This document shows, in pieces, positions 18,234 to 27,515 of a stretch of DNA of 64,000 nt. The stretch's first letter is position 1, and every line of letters starts with the position of its first letter. A program made the position numbers and the translations under genes. The notes beneath the pieces were generated by a model that saw nothing but the letters and a program-made list of their open reading frames with translations, was not told the origin of the DNA and ran no database searches. This stretch comes from Hyphomicrobiales bacterium (GTDB lineage: Bacteria; Pseudomonadota; Alphaproteobacteria; Rhizobiales; Rhizobiaceae), in contig UCKS01000001.1 in the NCBI GenBank assembly GCA_900473045.1, positions 1 to 64,000 of the forward strand. The letters are read 5' to 3'.

Positions 18234-18803
18234 ATGACGACCCAGCAGAAAAAATCTTCAACACGCCATGGATTCAAGACCGGTGAATCGATCGTTTACC
18301 CAGCCCACGGCGTTGGACAAATTGTAGCAATTGAAGACCAGGTGGTTGCGGGCATGTCGCTCGAACTGTTTGTCATCGATTTCGAAAAGGACAAGATGCG
18401 TCTCAAGGTGCCGGTAGCAAAGGCCGTCTCCATTGGCATGCGCAAGCTCTCTGAGACCGATTTCGTCGAACGTGCATTGAAGGTTGTTCAGGGCAGGGCA
18501 CGCGTCAAGCGGACCATGTGGTCCCGCCGCGCACAGGAATATGATGCCAAGATCAATTCCGGTGACCTGATCTCGATCGCCGAAGTTGTTCGCGACCTCT
18601 ATCGTGCTGAAAACCAGCCAGAGCAGTCCTATTCCGAACGTCAGCTTTACGAAGCTGCGCTTGACCGCATGGCGCGCGAAATCGCAGCCGTGAACAAGAT
18701 GTCGGAAACCGAAGCTGTCCGTCTTGTCGAAACGAACCTCAACAAGGGTCCGAAGCGCGGCAAGGCTATCGAAGAAGACGAAGCGCAGGAAGAAGCTGCG
18801 TAA
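18234..18803 (+). CDS. carD: CarD/CdnL-family RNA-polymerase-binding regulator
   Basis: 189 aa. The N-terminal CarD/TRCF RNAP-interaction domain (about 10-75) has GFKTGESIVYPAHGVGQIVAIEDQ and ELFVIDFEKDKMRLKVPV; the helical C-terminal domain has TMWSRRAQEYDAKINSGDLI with the conserved tryptophan that contacts the promoter. In Caulobacter and other bacteria CdnL stabilises open complexes at rRNA and housekeeping promoters. The start ATG 18234 follows GGGAG at 18218. The acidic Glu/Ala tail is typical of the alphaproteobacterial proteins. Confidence 0.94.
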   Translation: MTTQQKKSSTRHGFKTGESIVYPAHGVGQIVAIEDQVVAGMSLELFVIDFEKDKMRLKVPVAKAVSIGMRKLSETDFVERALKVVQGRARVKRTMWSRRAQEYDAKINSGDLISIAEVVRDLYRAENQPEQSYSERQLYEAALDRMAREIAAVNKMSETEAVRLVETNLNKGPKRGKAIEEDEAQEEAA

Positions 18804-18830
18804 GCGGCCTTCAAGCACTGCTTCCATCTC

Positions 18831-18862
18831 AAAAGCCCTGTCAGCAATGACGGGGCTTTTTT
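18831..18862 (+). terminator. rho-independent terminator of carD
   Basis: AAAAGCCCTGTCA, a GCAA loop and TGACGGGGCTTTTTT form a strong stem with one mismatch and a run of T, 28 bp after the carD stop. Confidence 0.9.
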
Positions 18863-19027
18863 GTGCTCGTGGTCCGGTTCTGAAGCTACGATCGGGGAAG
18901 CTCTCGGTGCTGCGGGCAAGTGCGAGGAGACTCTTTCCGTCATCGTGATATGCTACCGCTTGAGGCGCCTTGCCGCGATCTGCCGGCACGGGGAGGCGGA
19001 GTATATGAACCGGCACGGGAGGAGAAC

Positions 19028-19603
19028 ATGCCTGCTACCGTTTCTCTACATCCATTGCTCGACAAGGGCGTGCCCAAGGGCTCGCCCGGCTTCACTGGCG
19101 GCGTTCTGGTCTGCGCCTGTGCCGACAGGCCTGTGCGTGTCAGGGTCGAGGGTGACATCGCCCATAACCATGCCTGCGGCTGCACAAAATGCTGGAAACC
19201 GGCCGGGGCGACGTTTTCGATTGTTGCCGTTGCCGCACATGACAAGATTACCGTGCTCGAGAACGGCGACAAGCTCGACGTCGTCGACAAGGCGGCACTG
19301 ATCCAGCGTCATGCCTGCATGAGCTGCGGCGTTCACCTGTATGGCCCTGTGGTGCGTGAGCATCCTTTTCAGGGGCTGGATTTCATTCATCCCGAACGCT
19401 TTGATAAGGATGGCTGGTCGCCGCCTGGTTTCGCCGCCTTCGTGTCCTCGGTCATTGAAGCTGGAACGGATCCAGCCGACATGCCGGCCATCCGCGCCCG
19501 ATTGACCGAACTTGGCCTGACACCGTCCGATTGCCTGAACAATGCCCTGATGGACTACATGGCCACCTGGATGGCGAAGAAGAGTGGTGTGCTGAAATCC
19601 TGA
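19028..19603 (+). CDS. gfa: S-(hydroxymethyl)glutathione synthase
   Basis: 191 aa glutathione-dependent formaldehyde-activating enzyme that speeds condensation of formaldehyde with glutathione. Zinc ligands are visible in [13 protein letters not shown] and [13 protein letters not shown]. The length and the GFA-specific C-terminus match the Gfa family rather than the short GFA-like proteins. GGGAGGAG ends 4 bp before ATG 19028, a strong ribosome-binding site. The partner dehydrogenase is not beside it. It is convergent with typA, with a shared terminator between them. Confidence 0.9.
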   Translation: MPATVSLHPLLDKGVPKGSPGFTGGVLVCACADRPVRVRVEGDIAHNHACGCTKCWKPAGATFSIVAVAAHDKITVLENGDKLDVVDKAALIQRHACMSCGVHLYGPVVREHPFQGLDFIHPERFDKDGWSPPGFAAFVSSVIEAGTDPADMPAIRARLTELGLTPSDCLNNALMDYMATWMAKKSGVLKS

Positions 19604-19644
19604 AGCAGATAACTGTAAACCGATAAAACACATCGGTCAGAATG

Positions 19645-19680
19645 AAAAAGGGCGCAGCGATCGATATCGCTGCGCCCTTG
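19645..19680. terminator. bidirectional terminator between gfa and typA
   Basis: A 14-bp perfect stem, AAGGGCGCAGCGAT against ATCGCTGCGCCCTT with a CGAT loop, lies between the convergent genes. On the minus strand it is followed by TTTTT, so it mainly serves typA. Confidence 0.88.
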
Positions 19681-19703
19681 TCTATTTCGCAGGAAGCGTC
19701 TGC

Positions 19704-21533
19704 TTATGCAGCGCCGCGCGACTTTTCGAAACGCTTGCGGTCGTTCGAGTCGAGGTACATCTTGCGCAGGCGGATGTTCTTCGGCGTCACTTCGACCAGT
19801 TCGTCGTCCTGGATCCAGGAGAGCGCGCGGTCAAGCGTCATGCGGATCGGCGGGGTCAGCTTGACGGCTTCGTCCTTGCCGGAGGCGCGCATGTTGGTGA
19901 GCTTCTTGCCCTTCAGCACGTTGACTTCGAGGTCGTTGTCACGCGTGTGGATGCCGATGATCATGCCGGCATAGACCTTCTCGCCGACGTCGATGATCAT
20001 CGGGCCGCGGTCTTCCAGGTTGAACATGGCGTAGGCAACGGATTCGCCGGCGTCGTTGGAGAGCAGAACGCCCTGAACGCGGCCGCCGATGTCACCCTTG
20101 TAAGGCTGATATTCGTGGAACAGACGGTTCATGATGGCCGTGCCGCGCGTATCGGTCATCAGTTCCGACTGGTAGCCGATCAGACCACGGGTCGGAGCGA
20201 AGAACTTCAGACGAACGCGGTTGCCGCCGGACGGACGAAGCTCGGCCATTTCAGCCTTGCGCTCGGACATCTTCTGGACGACGACGCCGGAATATTCTTC
20301 ATCGACGTCGATGACGACTTCTTCGACCGGCTCCAGCATCTGGCCGGTTGCCTCGTCCTTGTGCATGACGACGCGCGGGCGCGATACGGCAAGCTCAAAG
20401 CCTTCGCGGCGCATGGTTTCGATGAGAACGGCGAGCTGCAATTCGCCACGGCCGGAGACGTAGAACGAATCCTTGCCTTCGGCTTCTTCAATCTTCAGCG
20501 CGACGTTGCCTTCGGCTTCCTTGAGCAGGCGGTCACGAATGACGCGGCTCGTGACCTTGTCGCCTTCGGTGCCGGCAAGCGGGCTGTCGTTGACGATGAA
20601 GGACATGGTGACGGTCGGTGGGTCGATCGGCTGGGCATGCAGCGCTTCTGTGACCGATGGATCACAGAACGTGTCGGCGACCGTGCCCTTGGACAGGCCG
20701 GCGATGGCGACGATATCGCCCGCATGCGCTTCGTCGATCGGCGTACGCTCGATGCCGCGGAACGCGAGGATCTTCGAGATACGGCCATTTTCGATCAGCT
20801 TGCCGTCCTGGCCGAGAACCTTGACGGCTTGGTTCGGCTTGATCGAGCCGGAATGGATGCGGCCGGTGATGATGCGGCCGAGGAAGGGGTTGGCTTCCAG
20901 GATCGTGCCGATCATGCGGAAGGCGCCATCTTCTTCGCCGACGCTCGGCTCTGGGACATGCTTGAGAACGAGGTCGAGAAGCGGTGCGAGACCCTCTTCC
21001 TTCGGACCTTCCGGATTGAGATTCATCCATCCGTTGCGGCCCGAACCGTAGAGGATCGGGAAGTCGAGTTGCTCGTCGGTCGCATCGAGATTCGCAAACA
21101 GGTCGAAGACTTCGTTGATGACTTCTTCATGGCGGCCGTCCGGACGGTCGATCTTGTTGATCGCGACGATCGGGCGAAGGCCGACCTTCAGCGCCTTGGA
21201 GACGACGAACTTGGTCTGCGGCATCGGGCCTTCAGACGAGTCGACCAGTACGATCGCGCCGTCCACCATCGACAGAATACGCTCGACTTCACCACCGAAG
21301 TCGGCGTGGCCGGGCGTGTCGACGATGTTGATGCGGACGCCCTTCCACTCGATCGAGGTGGCCTTGGCAAGAATGGTGATGCCGCGCTCTTTTTCGAGGT
21401 CGTTCGAGTCCATCATGCGCTCGGTCGTGCGCTGGTTGTCGCGGAAAGAACCCGACTGCTTCAGAAGTTCGTCGACAAGCGTGGTTTTCCCATGGTCAAC
21501 GTGTGCGATGATCGCGATGTTGCGCATTTTCAT
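19704..21533 (-). CDS. typA: ribosome-associated GTPase TypA/BipA
   Basis: 609 aa translational GTPase. G1 is [10 protein letters not shown]3 is [14 protein letters not shown] and G4 is NKIDRPD; EF-Tu domain 2, EF-G-like domains III and V and the BipA-specific C-terminal domain follow (the latter around [18 protein letters not shown] and [17 protein letters not shown]). It binds ribosomes under stress and assists 50S maturation in cold conditions. The start at 21533 (MKM) is taken; ATG 21527 is two codons inside and equally possible. It stands alone between terminator and phoD. Confidence 0.96.
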   Translation of the reverse strand: MKMRNIAIIAHVDHGKTTLVDELLKQSGSFRDNQRTTERMMDSNDLEKERGITILAKATSIEWKGVRINIVDTPGHADFGGEVERILSMVDGAIVLVDSSEGPMPQTKFVVSKALKVGLRPIVAINKIDRPDGRHEEVINEVFDLFANLDATDEQLDFPILYGSGRNGWMNLNPEGPKEEGLAPLLDLVLKHVPEPSVGEEDGAFRMIGTILEANPFLGRIITGRIHSGSIKPNQAVKVLGQDGKLIENGRISKILAFRGIERTPIDEAHAGDIVAIAGLSKGTVADTFCDPSVTEALHAQPIDPPTVTMSFIVNDSPLAGTEGDKVTSRVIRDRLLKEAEGNVALKIEEAEGKDSFYVSGRGELQLAVLIETMRREGFELAVSRPRVVMHKDEATGQMLEPVEEVVIDVDEEYSGVVVQKMSERKAEMAELRPSGGNRVRLKFFAPTRGLIGYQSELMTDTRGTAIMNRLFHEYQPYKGDIGGRVQGVLLSNDAGESVAYAMFNLEDRGPMIIDVGEKVYAGMIIGIHTRDNDLEVNVLKGKKLTNMRASGKDEAVKLTPPIRMTLDRALSWIQDDELVEVTPKNIRLRKMYLDSNDRKRFEKSRGAA

Positions 21534-21670
21534 GTGTGAATACTCGGAGGTTTCGGGGCGTATGTGATGAACGCCGCATCTTCAATTGCGCGGCTCATAC
21601 AGGTTTTTTTGCATTTGCGAAAGGGGGGAAGGCGGCAAAGTCTTGAGAGAGAGTGAATGCGGCGGCTGTT

Positions 21671-23263
21671 TCATACCGAATTCCCAGCGGGATCGAGGGT
21701 AATCTGCCAGAGTTCGCGGTCGTCCCTGTCCATCAGCCGGACCGTCATCTGCTCGGTCTGGCCGTTGATATCGACAAGACCGAAGAATTGCAGGCCGGCG
21801 GTTGGCGGCAGGTTTTGATCGATGCCGGTGCCGGCAGCCTTGATGAAACGCACATCCGGCCCGAACGTCATGTCGAGTTCTTTCGGTCCATAGGTGCCGG
21901 AATGCAGCGGGCCGGAGACGAATTCCCAGAATGGCAGGAAATCCTTGAACGCGGCGCGGGAGGGATCGTAGTGATGGGCGGCGGTGTAGTGCACGTCCGC
22001 CGTCAGCCAGACGGTGTTCTGCACGGCGTTGTCGCGGATGAAGGTGAGGATATCGGCGAATTCGGTCTCGCGGCCAGTCGGCTGGCCATTGTCGCCATTG
22101 GCTATCGCATCGGAACCCTGCCTGTTGGCGAAATCGTCCCAGACGACGAGGCCGATCGGCATGTCGCAGGCAATCACCTTCCAGGTGGCTTTCGAGGCCG
22201 CCAGTTCCCGCTTCAGCCAGTCCGCCTGCCGCCAGCCGAACAGCTCGTTGCCGCCGCCCTGATTGGCTTCACGGTAGGAGCGCAAATCGACGAAGAACAC
22301 ATCGAGTAGGCGGCCATAGGGGATCTTGCGGAAGATGCGGCCGGGCTGGGCGGGAATGGCGCGGATCGGCGTCATTTCCTGGAAGGCCTGCATGGCCCGG
22401 GCGGCATAGACGGAGACGTCCTTGTCCGGATAGCGCGGATCGTCGCTGAGATCGGTCGAAGGCGACCAGTTGTTCAAAACCTCATGGTCGTCCCACTGGT
22501 AGAAGGTCGGGCATGTGGCATTCAGGGCGCGAACATGATCGTCGAGAAGATTGTATTTCCACTGGCCGCGATATTCATCCAGCGTGCGCGCCACTTCGCG
22601 CTTTTCCGGCGTGACGATACGGTTTTTCCATAGGGTGCCGTCCCGCAGCGGGATTTCGTCGGGAATCGGGTTGTCGGCATAGATGGTATCGCCGGAATGG
22701 ATGAAAAAATCCGGTTCGTGCAGTTGCATGGTCGAATAGGTCTTCATGCCGATATCGTCGATGCCCCAGCCCTGCCCGGCCGTATCGCCCGACCAGACGA
22801 AACGTACCGAGCGGCGGCGCAGCGGCGCCGTGCGGAACCGGCCAATGACCGGCTCGGAAACAGAATTGCTGTCGTAGAGATCGGTTGCGGTAAAGCGGTA
22901 GAAGATGTCCTGATCAGGCAGCAGGTTGTTCAGCGCGCATTTCACGGCGTAGTCGCTGCCCGGCAGCGCGTCGATCGACGGCAACCGCACCGGGGACGAA
23001 AAGCTCTCGGTCGTCGAATATTCGACCGCGATGCGTGACGGGCGGTCCGCCCGTGTCCAGATCATTCCGGATTTGGTGTCGACGTCGCCGGACTGGACCC
23101 CATGGGTGAAGGATGGCCTACCGGTGCTTCGGGAGTAAAATGGCGTGGCGAGAACGGATGTGGCGGCAAATCCCGCGGCGCCTGCGGACAGCAGGAAGGA
23201 GCGGCGGCTCAGCGTGTCCTGAATATCGACCAAATCGGCCTCCGGTACCGTCTCGGGAATCAC
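21671..23263 (-). CDS. phoD: PhoD-family alkaline phosphatase/phosphodiesterase, Tat-exported
   Basis: 530 aa. The N-terminus has a twin-arginine signal (LSRRSFLLSAGAAGFAATS), then the PhoD N-terminal domain and a metallophosphatase domain with FVWSGDTAGQGWG, FIHSGDTIYADNP, WDDHEVLNNW and a late TADVHYTAAHHYD, which supply the metal ligands. It would be exported folded to the periplasm and release phosphate from phosphoesters. The start is GTG 23263 without a good ribosome-binding site; TTG 23233 is an alternative that still keeps the Arg pair. A candidate Pho box lies 33 bp upstream. Confidence 0.9.
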   Translation of the reverse strand: MIPETVPEADLVDIQDTLSRRSFLLSAGAAGFAATSVLATPFYSRSTGRPSFTHGVQSGDVDTKSGMIWTRADRPSRIAVEYSTTESFSSPVRLPSIDALPGSDYAVKCALNNLLPDQDIFYRFTATDLYDSNSVSEPVIGRFRTAPLRRRSVRFVWSGDTAGQGWGIDDIGMKTYSTMQLHEPDFFIHSGDTIYADNPIPDEIPLRDGTLWKNRIVTPEKREVARTLDEYRGQWKYNLLDDHVRALNATCPTFYQWDDHEVLNNWSPSTDLSDDPRYPDKDVSVYAARAMQAFQEMTPIRAIPAQPGRIFRKIPYGRLLDVFFVDLRSYREANQGGGNELFGWRQADWLKRELAASKATWKVIACDMPIGLVVWDDFANRQGSDAIANGDNGQPTGRETEFADILTFIRDNAVQNTVWLTADVHYTAAHHYDPSRAAFKDFLPFWEFVSGPLHSGTYGPKELDMTFGPDVRFIKAAGTGIDQNLPPTAGLQFFGLVDINGQTEQMTVRLMDRDDRELWQITLDPAGNSV

Positions 23264-23295
23264 GTGAAACCCGAGGCGGACCTTTGGTCAAAGCG

Positions 23296-23313
23296 ATGTC
23301 AGTTCGTTTACAG
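23296..23313 (-). promoter_or_regulatory. candidate Pho box of phoD
   Basis: On the minus strand CTGTAAA-CGAA-CTGACAT fits the PhoB layout of two 7-bp CTGTCAT units 4 bp apart, with 11 of 14 positions matching. It lies 33 bp before the GTG start of phoD, which makes phosphate-starvation control plausible. Confidence 0.5.
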
Positions 23314-23371
23314 TTGGATGAATCTATTCCAACGGTTTGGCGACAGTTCCGTGACTTGATGCCTTTCTGTG

Positions 23372-23383
23372 GTCAATATTGAC
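23372..23383. promoter_or_regulatory. perfect 12-bp palindrome upstream of toxin-antitoxin operon
   Basis: GTCAATATTGAC is a perfect palindrome 48 bp before the antitoxin start and is followed by a second AATATT at 23384-23389. Antitoxins of this class usually repress their own promoter by binding such sites, so it is a likely operator. Confidence 0.55.
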
Positions 23384-23431
23384 AATATTCCTCACAGGTT
23401 TCATTTTGAAAGCTGTAATTGGGAGATCAGT

Positions 23432-23683
23432 ATGGCGTCGGAAAGCATTCACGTCCGGGTCACAGGTCCGTTGCAGGATCATGTGCAGCAGCAGATCGGC
23501 CAGGATGGCCTCTATGAAAACGCCAGCGAATATATCCGCGCCCTGATACGCCGCGACCTTCAGGGCCGGACAGAGGCTTGGGACTGGCTGCAGAAAAAAC
23601 TGGAGCCTGGCTTGAGGGCCGACGAAAGCGAGTTTGTCACCGTCTCCGCCGAAGATGTCATTCGCCGCAACACAAGACGATAG
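23432..23683 (+). CDS. ParD-like ribbon-helix-helix antitoxin
   Basis: 83 aa. The N-terminal RHH part (ESIHVRVTGPLQDHVQQQIG) is followed by the helix of the ParD/CC2985 family (GLYENASEYIRALIRRDL) and a toxin-binding C-terminus. GGGAG lies 6 bp before ATG 23432; an in-frame start at 23369 is less likely. The stop is 1 bp before the toxin start, the usual order of antitoxin then toxin. It would neutralise the downstream toxin and repress the operon. Confidence 0.82.
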   Translation: MASESIHVRVTGPLQDHVQQQIGQDGLYENASEYIRALIRRDLQGRTEAWDWLQKKLEPGLRADESEFVTVSAEDVIRRNTRR

Positions 23684-23684
23684 G

Positions 23685-24041
23685 ATGGGCGGATATCTGT
23701 TTTATCCTCCTGCTGATGCGGCACAGGATCGTATCTGGAAGGACACCGTTGTTCACTGGGGTGAAGCCCAGGCGGCCACCTATATTACAGGCCTTCATGC
23801 TCATCTGAAGACACTGTCTGAGACCAAAGCCCTGTGGCGCCGTTTGCCAAGCGCTCTCGCAGTCCCGGCCGGCCTGAACATCCAGGCCTTCTTCAGCCGT
23901 TACGAACGGCACTATCTGTTTTTTCGAGCGCTCCCCAGCGGCAAGATCGGGGTGATGGCGATCCTTCACGAGCGAATGGATATCCCCGTGCGGCTGCACG
24001 AGGATTTGAGTGGTATCGCCAACAAGTTCGAAGACCTGTAG
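23685..24041 (+). CDS. ParE/RelE-family toxin
   Basis: 118 aa. Order, 1-bp spacing after the ParD-like gene and the sequence pattern (ADAAQDRIWKDTVVHWGEAQAATYI, here shown for recognition of the first helices, and the strand block RYERHYLFFRALPSGKIGVMAILH) support a ParE/RelE-superfamily toxin. It is longer than ordinary ParE proteins (about 95-100 aa). ParE members poison gyrase and RelE members cut mRNA; which applies here is not determined. It converges on the M3 peptidase gene with only 4 bp between the stops. Confidence 0.75.
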   Translation: MGGYLFYPPADAAQDRIWKDTVVHWGEAQAATYITGLHAHLKTLSETKALWRRLPSALAVPAGLNIQAFFSRYERHYLFFRALPSGKIGVMAILHERMDIPVRLHEDLSGIANKFEDL

Positions 24042-24045
24042 ATTT

Positions 24046-26133
24046 TCAGGCGTCGGAACCCGAGAGTTCTTCCGTGACCGCCAGGCCCTTCTTGGCCAGC
24101 ATCGCATCCGGGCTGGGCAGCTTGCCGCGGAAGGCCTTGTAGGCGTCTTCCGGGTCGATCGAGCCGCCGACGGAATAGATATGGTCCTTGAGCTTCTTGG
24201 CTATCGCAGTATCGAAGGCGTCGCCGGTTTCCTCGAAGGCGGCGAAGGCGTCGGCGTCGAGCACTTCCGACCACATGTAGGAATAATAGCCGGCCGAATA
24301 ACCTCCGGCGAAGATGTGCTGGAAGTGCGGGGACGCGTGGCGCATGACCAGCGATTTCGGGATGCCGAGTTCTGCCAGGATTTCCGCTTGAACCGCCATC
24401 GGGTCGTCGATCGGGCCGCGAGTGTGGAACTCCATATCGACGATAGCCGAGGAGGTGAATTCCACAGTGTTGAACCCGGCGTTGAAGGTGCGGGCGGCCA
24501 GAACCTTGTCGAGCAGGGCCTGCGGCATCGGTTCGCCGGTTTGGACATGCACGGCATATTGCTTGAGGATGGCCGGAACCGTGAGCCAGTGTTCGTAGAG
24601 CTGCGAGGGCAGTTCGACGAAGTCGCGGGACACCGAGGTGCCGGAGACGGATGGATATGTCACGTCGGACAGCATACCGTGCAGGGCGTGGCCGAATTCG
24701 TGGAACAGCGTGCGGGCATCGTCGAGCGACAGCAGCGCCGGCTTATCCGCCGCTGGCTTTGCGAAGTTGCAGACGTTGTAGATGATCGGCAGCTCGCCGG
24801 TCTTGCCGTTCTTCAGCGGCAGCTTGTGCTGCGACTGGAACGCGCTCATCCAGGCGCCGGAGCGCTTCGAACTGCGGGCAAAATAGTCGCCGAGGAAAAG
24901 GGCGACAAGCTTGTCGTTCGCATCGCGGATTTCAAAGACGCGTACGTCCGGGTGATAGGCGGCAATGCCTTTCTTCTCGACCGCCCGAATGCCGAACAGC
25001 CGGTTGGCGACGTCGAAGCAGGCCTCGATGATCTTTTCGAGCTGCAGATAGGGCTTCAGTTCCGCTTCGGAGAAGTTGAATTTTTGCGCACGGATGCGCT
25101 CCGAATAGAAGCGCCAGTCCCAGGGCATGACGTCGTGGTTCTTGCCGTCTTCGGCAATCAGCCCGGCGATATCGGCTTCTTCCTCGCGGGCGCGCTTGAC
25201 GGCTTTTTGCCAGACGGCGCGCAAGAGGCCGTTCACTGCGGCCGGCGTCTTTGCCATGGTATTGTCGAGCTTCATTTCGGCAAAGTTGCCGTAGCCGAGC
25301 AGCCTGGCGACGTTGCTGCGCAGCGCCAGCGTCTCGCGGATGATGCCGCGATTGTCGGTCTCGCCTTCATTTTCGCCACGGGCAACCCAGGCCTTGAAGG
25401 CCTGTTCGCGCAGGTCGCGACGCTCGGAGAAAGTCAAAAAGGGCTCGATGATCGAGCGCGAGAGGGTGACGGCATATCGGCCGTCTTCGCCGCGTTCGCG
25501 CGCCGCCGATGCCATGGCGTCCCTGAGAAAATCCGGCAGACCGTCAAGCTCCGGGCCGTCGGAGAGGATGAGCGCCCAGCCCTTTTCGTCGGCCAGCACG
25601 TTCTGGCCGAACTGGGTGCTCAAGCCCGCGAGCTTTTCGTTGATCCCCGCCAGCTTCTCCTGCTCGGGCTTGGGCAGCTTGGCGCCGGATTTCACAAAAC
25701 CCTTCCAGTGGCGCTCCAGAACGCGTGTCTGTTCGAGATCGAGGCCAAGAGTCTCGCGCTTTTCCCAGAGCTGGTCGATGCGCTGAAACAGCGCTGCATT
25801 CATGCCGATCTTCGAATAGTGCCGTGACATCTTTGGCGAGATATCCCGTTCCAATACCTGGATCGTGTCGTTGGTGTGGGCGCCGGCGCGGTTCCAGAAC
25901 AGCGACGAGACGCGCGACAGGCTATCGCCAGCTGTCTCGAGGGCGACGATGGTGTTCTCGAATGTCGGTGCTGCACTGTTATTGGCGATGGCGTCGATTT
26001 CGGTTTCGTGCTCGGCAAGGGCCGCCTCGAACGATGCTGCGAAATCGCTGTCGCTGACTGCCTCGAAGCGTGGCAGCCCGTCCGGGCCGTTCCAGTCAGT
26101 GATGGCAGGGTTCAGAGCAGGGCTCGACGTCAT
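24046..26133 (-). CDS. M3-family oligopeptidase (OpdA/Dcp type)
   Basis: 695 aa zinc metallopeptidase. The zinc motif HEFGHALHG starts at residue 478, and the third ligand Glu is in the conserved stretch SGTSVSRDFVELPSQLYEHW. The long helical N-terminal half and the C-terminal AGGYSAGYYSYMWSEVLDAD fit oligopeptidase A and peptidyl-dipeptidase Dcp. It has no signal peptide, so it acts in the cytoplasm, degrading short peptides. ATG 26133 has AAAGGA before it and replaces a start at 26151. OpdA and Dcp cannot be separated by eye. Confidence 0.92.
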   Translation of the reverse strand: MTSSPALNPAITDWNGPDGLPRFEAVSDSDFAASFEAALAEHETEIDAIANNSAAPTFENTIVALETAGDSLSRVSSLFWNRAGAHTNDTIQVLERDISPKMSRHYSKIGMNAALFQRIDQLWEKRETLGLDLEQTRVLERHWKGFVKSGAKLPKPEQEKLAGINEKLAGLSTQFGQNVLADEKGWALILSDGPELDGLPDFLRDAMASAARERGEDGRYAVTLSRSIIEPFLTFSERRDLREQAFKAWVARGENEGETDNRGIIRETLALRSNVARLLGYGNFAEMKLDNTMAKTPAAVNGLLRAVWQKAVKRAREEEADIAGLIAEDGKNHDVMPWDWRFYSERIRAQKFNFSEAELKPYLQLEKIIEACFDVANRLFGIRAVEKKGIAAYHPDVRVFEIRDANDKLVALFLGDYFARSSKRSGAWMSAFQSQHKLPLKNGKTGELPIIYNVCNFAKPAADKPALLSLDDARTLFHEFGHALHGMLSDVTYPSVSGTSVSRDFVELPSQLYEHWLTVPAILKQYAVHVQTGEPMPQALLDKVLAARTFNAGFNTVEFTSSAIVDMEFHTRGPIDDPMAVQAEILAELGIPKSLVMRHASPHFQHIFAGGYSAGYYSYMWSEVLDADAFAAFEETGDAFDTAIAKKLKDHIYSVGGSIDPEDAYKAFRGKLPSPDAMLAKKGLAVTEELSGSDA

Positions 26134-26247
26134 AAGGCAGTCCTTTCGCATTCCGGTCTATCCCGCTGATGGCGGGCGCTACAGAACGTTGTCGGCAGCG
26201 ATTGTGGAAATATCAAGATTGTCAGGTGGGCGTTTGCGGACTGCCGG

Positions 26248-26889
26248 TCAAGGCTTGCGCAGTCCTAAAAGTCCGGGTGCCGCATGCCAGATGGCCTGGA
26301 CGGCAAAGCCCATGAACAGCACGCCGGACAGGCGCACGATCGCCAGTTCATGGCGGCGGTAGAAGCGCCGCACCACCGAAGCGCCGATGATGCCGATGAG
26401 AATGATATCGGCGACAAGAAACCCGAGGAAGGAAACGGCGAGCAACGCCGGAAGTGCATGAAAATCGAGGGCGTTGGAGGAGCTGGCGAGAAGCGCGGTA
26501 AAAGTCGCCAGCGCGACCGGATAGCCCTTCGGGTTGGTGAGGCCGAAGATCAGGCCGCGCCGGTAGGGCCGCTCGACGGTCATCAGCGGCCGGTTTTCGC
26601 CGCGGGGCTTGGCCCGCAGCGCGTTCCAGCCGATCCAGGCGAGATAGAAACCGCAGAGCAGACCGAGAATATCGAAGACCGTGCTGCCAATGGTCTTGGC
26701 GCCGACGATCGCCACGAGAGCCAGTGCCGACCAGAGCAGGTCACCGGCCAGATGTCCTCCCATGAACATTGCGCCCGCCTTGCGGCCTTGCCCGGCACCG
26801 ATGCCAAGAAGAGCGAGGAATGCAGGGCCGGGAATAAGGACGTAAAGGAGGGCGGCCAGGAAGGCGCCGAAAAGTAGGGTCTGCGTCAT
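26248..26889 (-). CDS. LysE-family amino-acid exporter
   Basis: 213 aa inner-membrane protein with about six helices. Landmarks are LLYVLIPGPAFLALLGIGAGQGRKAG and the central GLTNPKGYPVALATFTALLA. ATG 26889 has GGAGA before it; the upstream in-frame ATG at 26943 would add 18 polar residues. It is the second of three LysE-type genes in the window. Substrate unknown. No regulator lies next to it. Confidence 0.87.
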   Translation of the reverse strand: MTQTLLFGAFLAALLYVLIPGPAFLALLGIGAGQGRKAGAMFMGGHLAGDLLWSALALVAIVGAKTIGSTVFDILGLLCGFYLAWIGWNALRAKPRGENRPLMTVERPYRRGLIFGLTNPKGYPVALATFTALLASSSNALDFHALPALLAVSFLGFLVADIILIGIIGASVVRRFYRRHELAIVRLSGVLFMGFAVQAIWHAAPGLLGLRKP

Positions 26890-27007
26890 GGAATCTCCTC
26901 GCGCGTGAAGATCCATTCGACCTTGCGCAGATGATTCCGTCAAGATGCGGTGGGCGGGGAGCGGGCAGGGCCAGGCGAGGCCCAGCCCGCGTGAAGGGCG
27001 GCGAAGC

Positions 27008-27271
27008 TTACTTGGCTTCGGTTGCCTTCATGGCGTTGTCGAGATGCATGGAGCAGGCTTCGGTCTTGCCGTCCTTCATCGCCATCTTGGCGCTGTCGAC
27101 TTCTTTCATGGCCATCATCATCGAATCCTTCTTCATCGGATCTGTCATGCCTTTGGCCATTGCTTCTGTCTTCATGATGGATGCGTCGTCGCAAGCCGTC
27201 ATGCCTGCGGCAAAAGCAGGAGCCGAAAGGCTGGCGATGAGGGCCGTGGCGGCGAAAATTGTCTTGAACAT
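27008..27271 (-). CDS. small secreted Met/Lys-rich protein, unknown
   Basis: 87 aa. A clear signal peptide (MFKTIFAATALIASLSAPAFA) is followed by a short mature part of about 65 residues that is rich in Met and Lys and predicted helical, with repeated MAKGM, MKKDSMMMAMK and KMAMKDGK. Two cysteines (TACDD and EACSM) could form a disulfide that closes the helical unit. I do not recognise a family; methionine-rich periplasmic peptides sometimes bind copper or silver, but this is only a guess. ATG 27271 is preceded by GAGAGA. It lies upstream of and divergent from the MarR gene. Confidence 0.7.
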   Translation of the reverse strand: MFKTIFAATALIASLSAPAFAAGMTACDDASIMKTEAMAKGMTDPMKKDSMMMAMKEVDSAKMAMKDGKTEACSMHLDNAMKATEAK

Positions 27272-27477
27272 GGTCTCTCTCCGAGTGAGTTGGGAACGTG
27301 ATTGCTCCCGCCGCCAACTCTGCCCCCAGGCTACGGACACGTTCAATTCACGCCTGCGCGATACACGCCATTGTCATAACGTGTGCTTTTCATTGATGCT
27401 TTCGTGATCGATATATTGTCGACTTTGAAGATTTTAATTCAGTCCCGAGGGAAACTTGCCGGTGTCTCTCACTCTTG

Positions 27478-27492
27478 GTAAGTAAAACTTAC
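27478..27492. promoter_or_regulatory. operator of the MarR-MFS operon
   Basis: GTAAGT-AAA-ACTTAC is a perfect 6-bp inverted repeat with a 3-bp spacer, ending 23 bp before the MarR start codon. Its size and symmetry fit a dimeric MarR protein, so autoregulation is likely. Confidence 0.7.
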
Positions 27493-27515
27493 GATTATCC
27501 CAAAGGCGAGTTCCC

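Noticed and set aside
23256-23271. parS-like site around the phoD start (GGTTTCACGTGATTCC on the minus strand)
   Set aside because: Only one half fits the parS palindrome (12 of 16 positions) and it includes the start codon, so chance is more likely.
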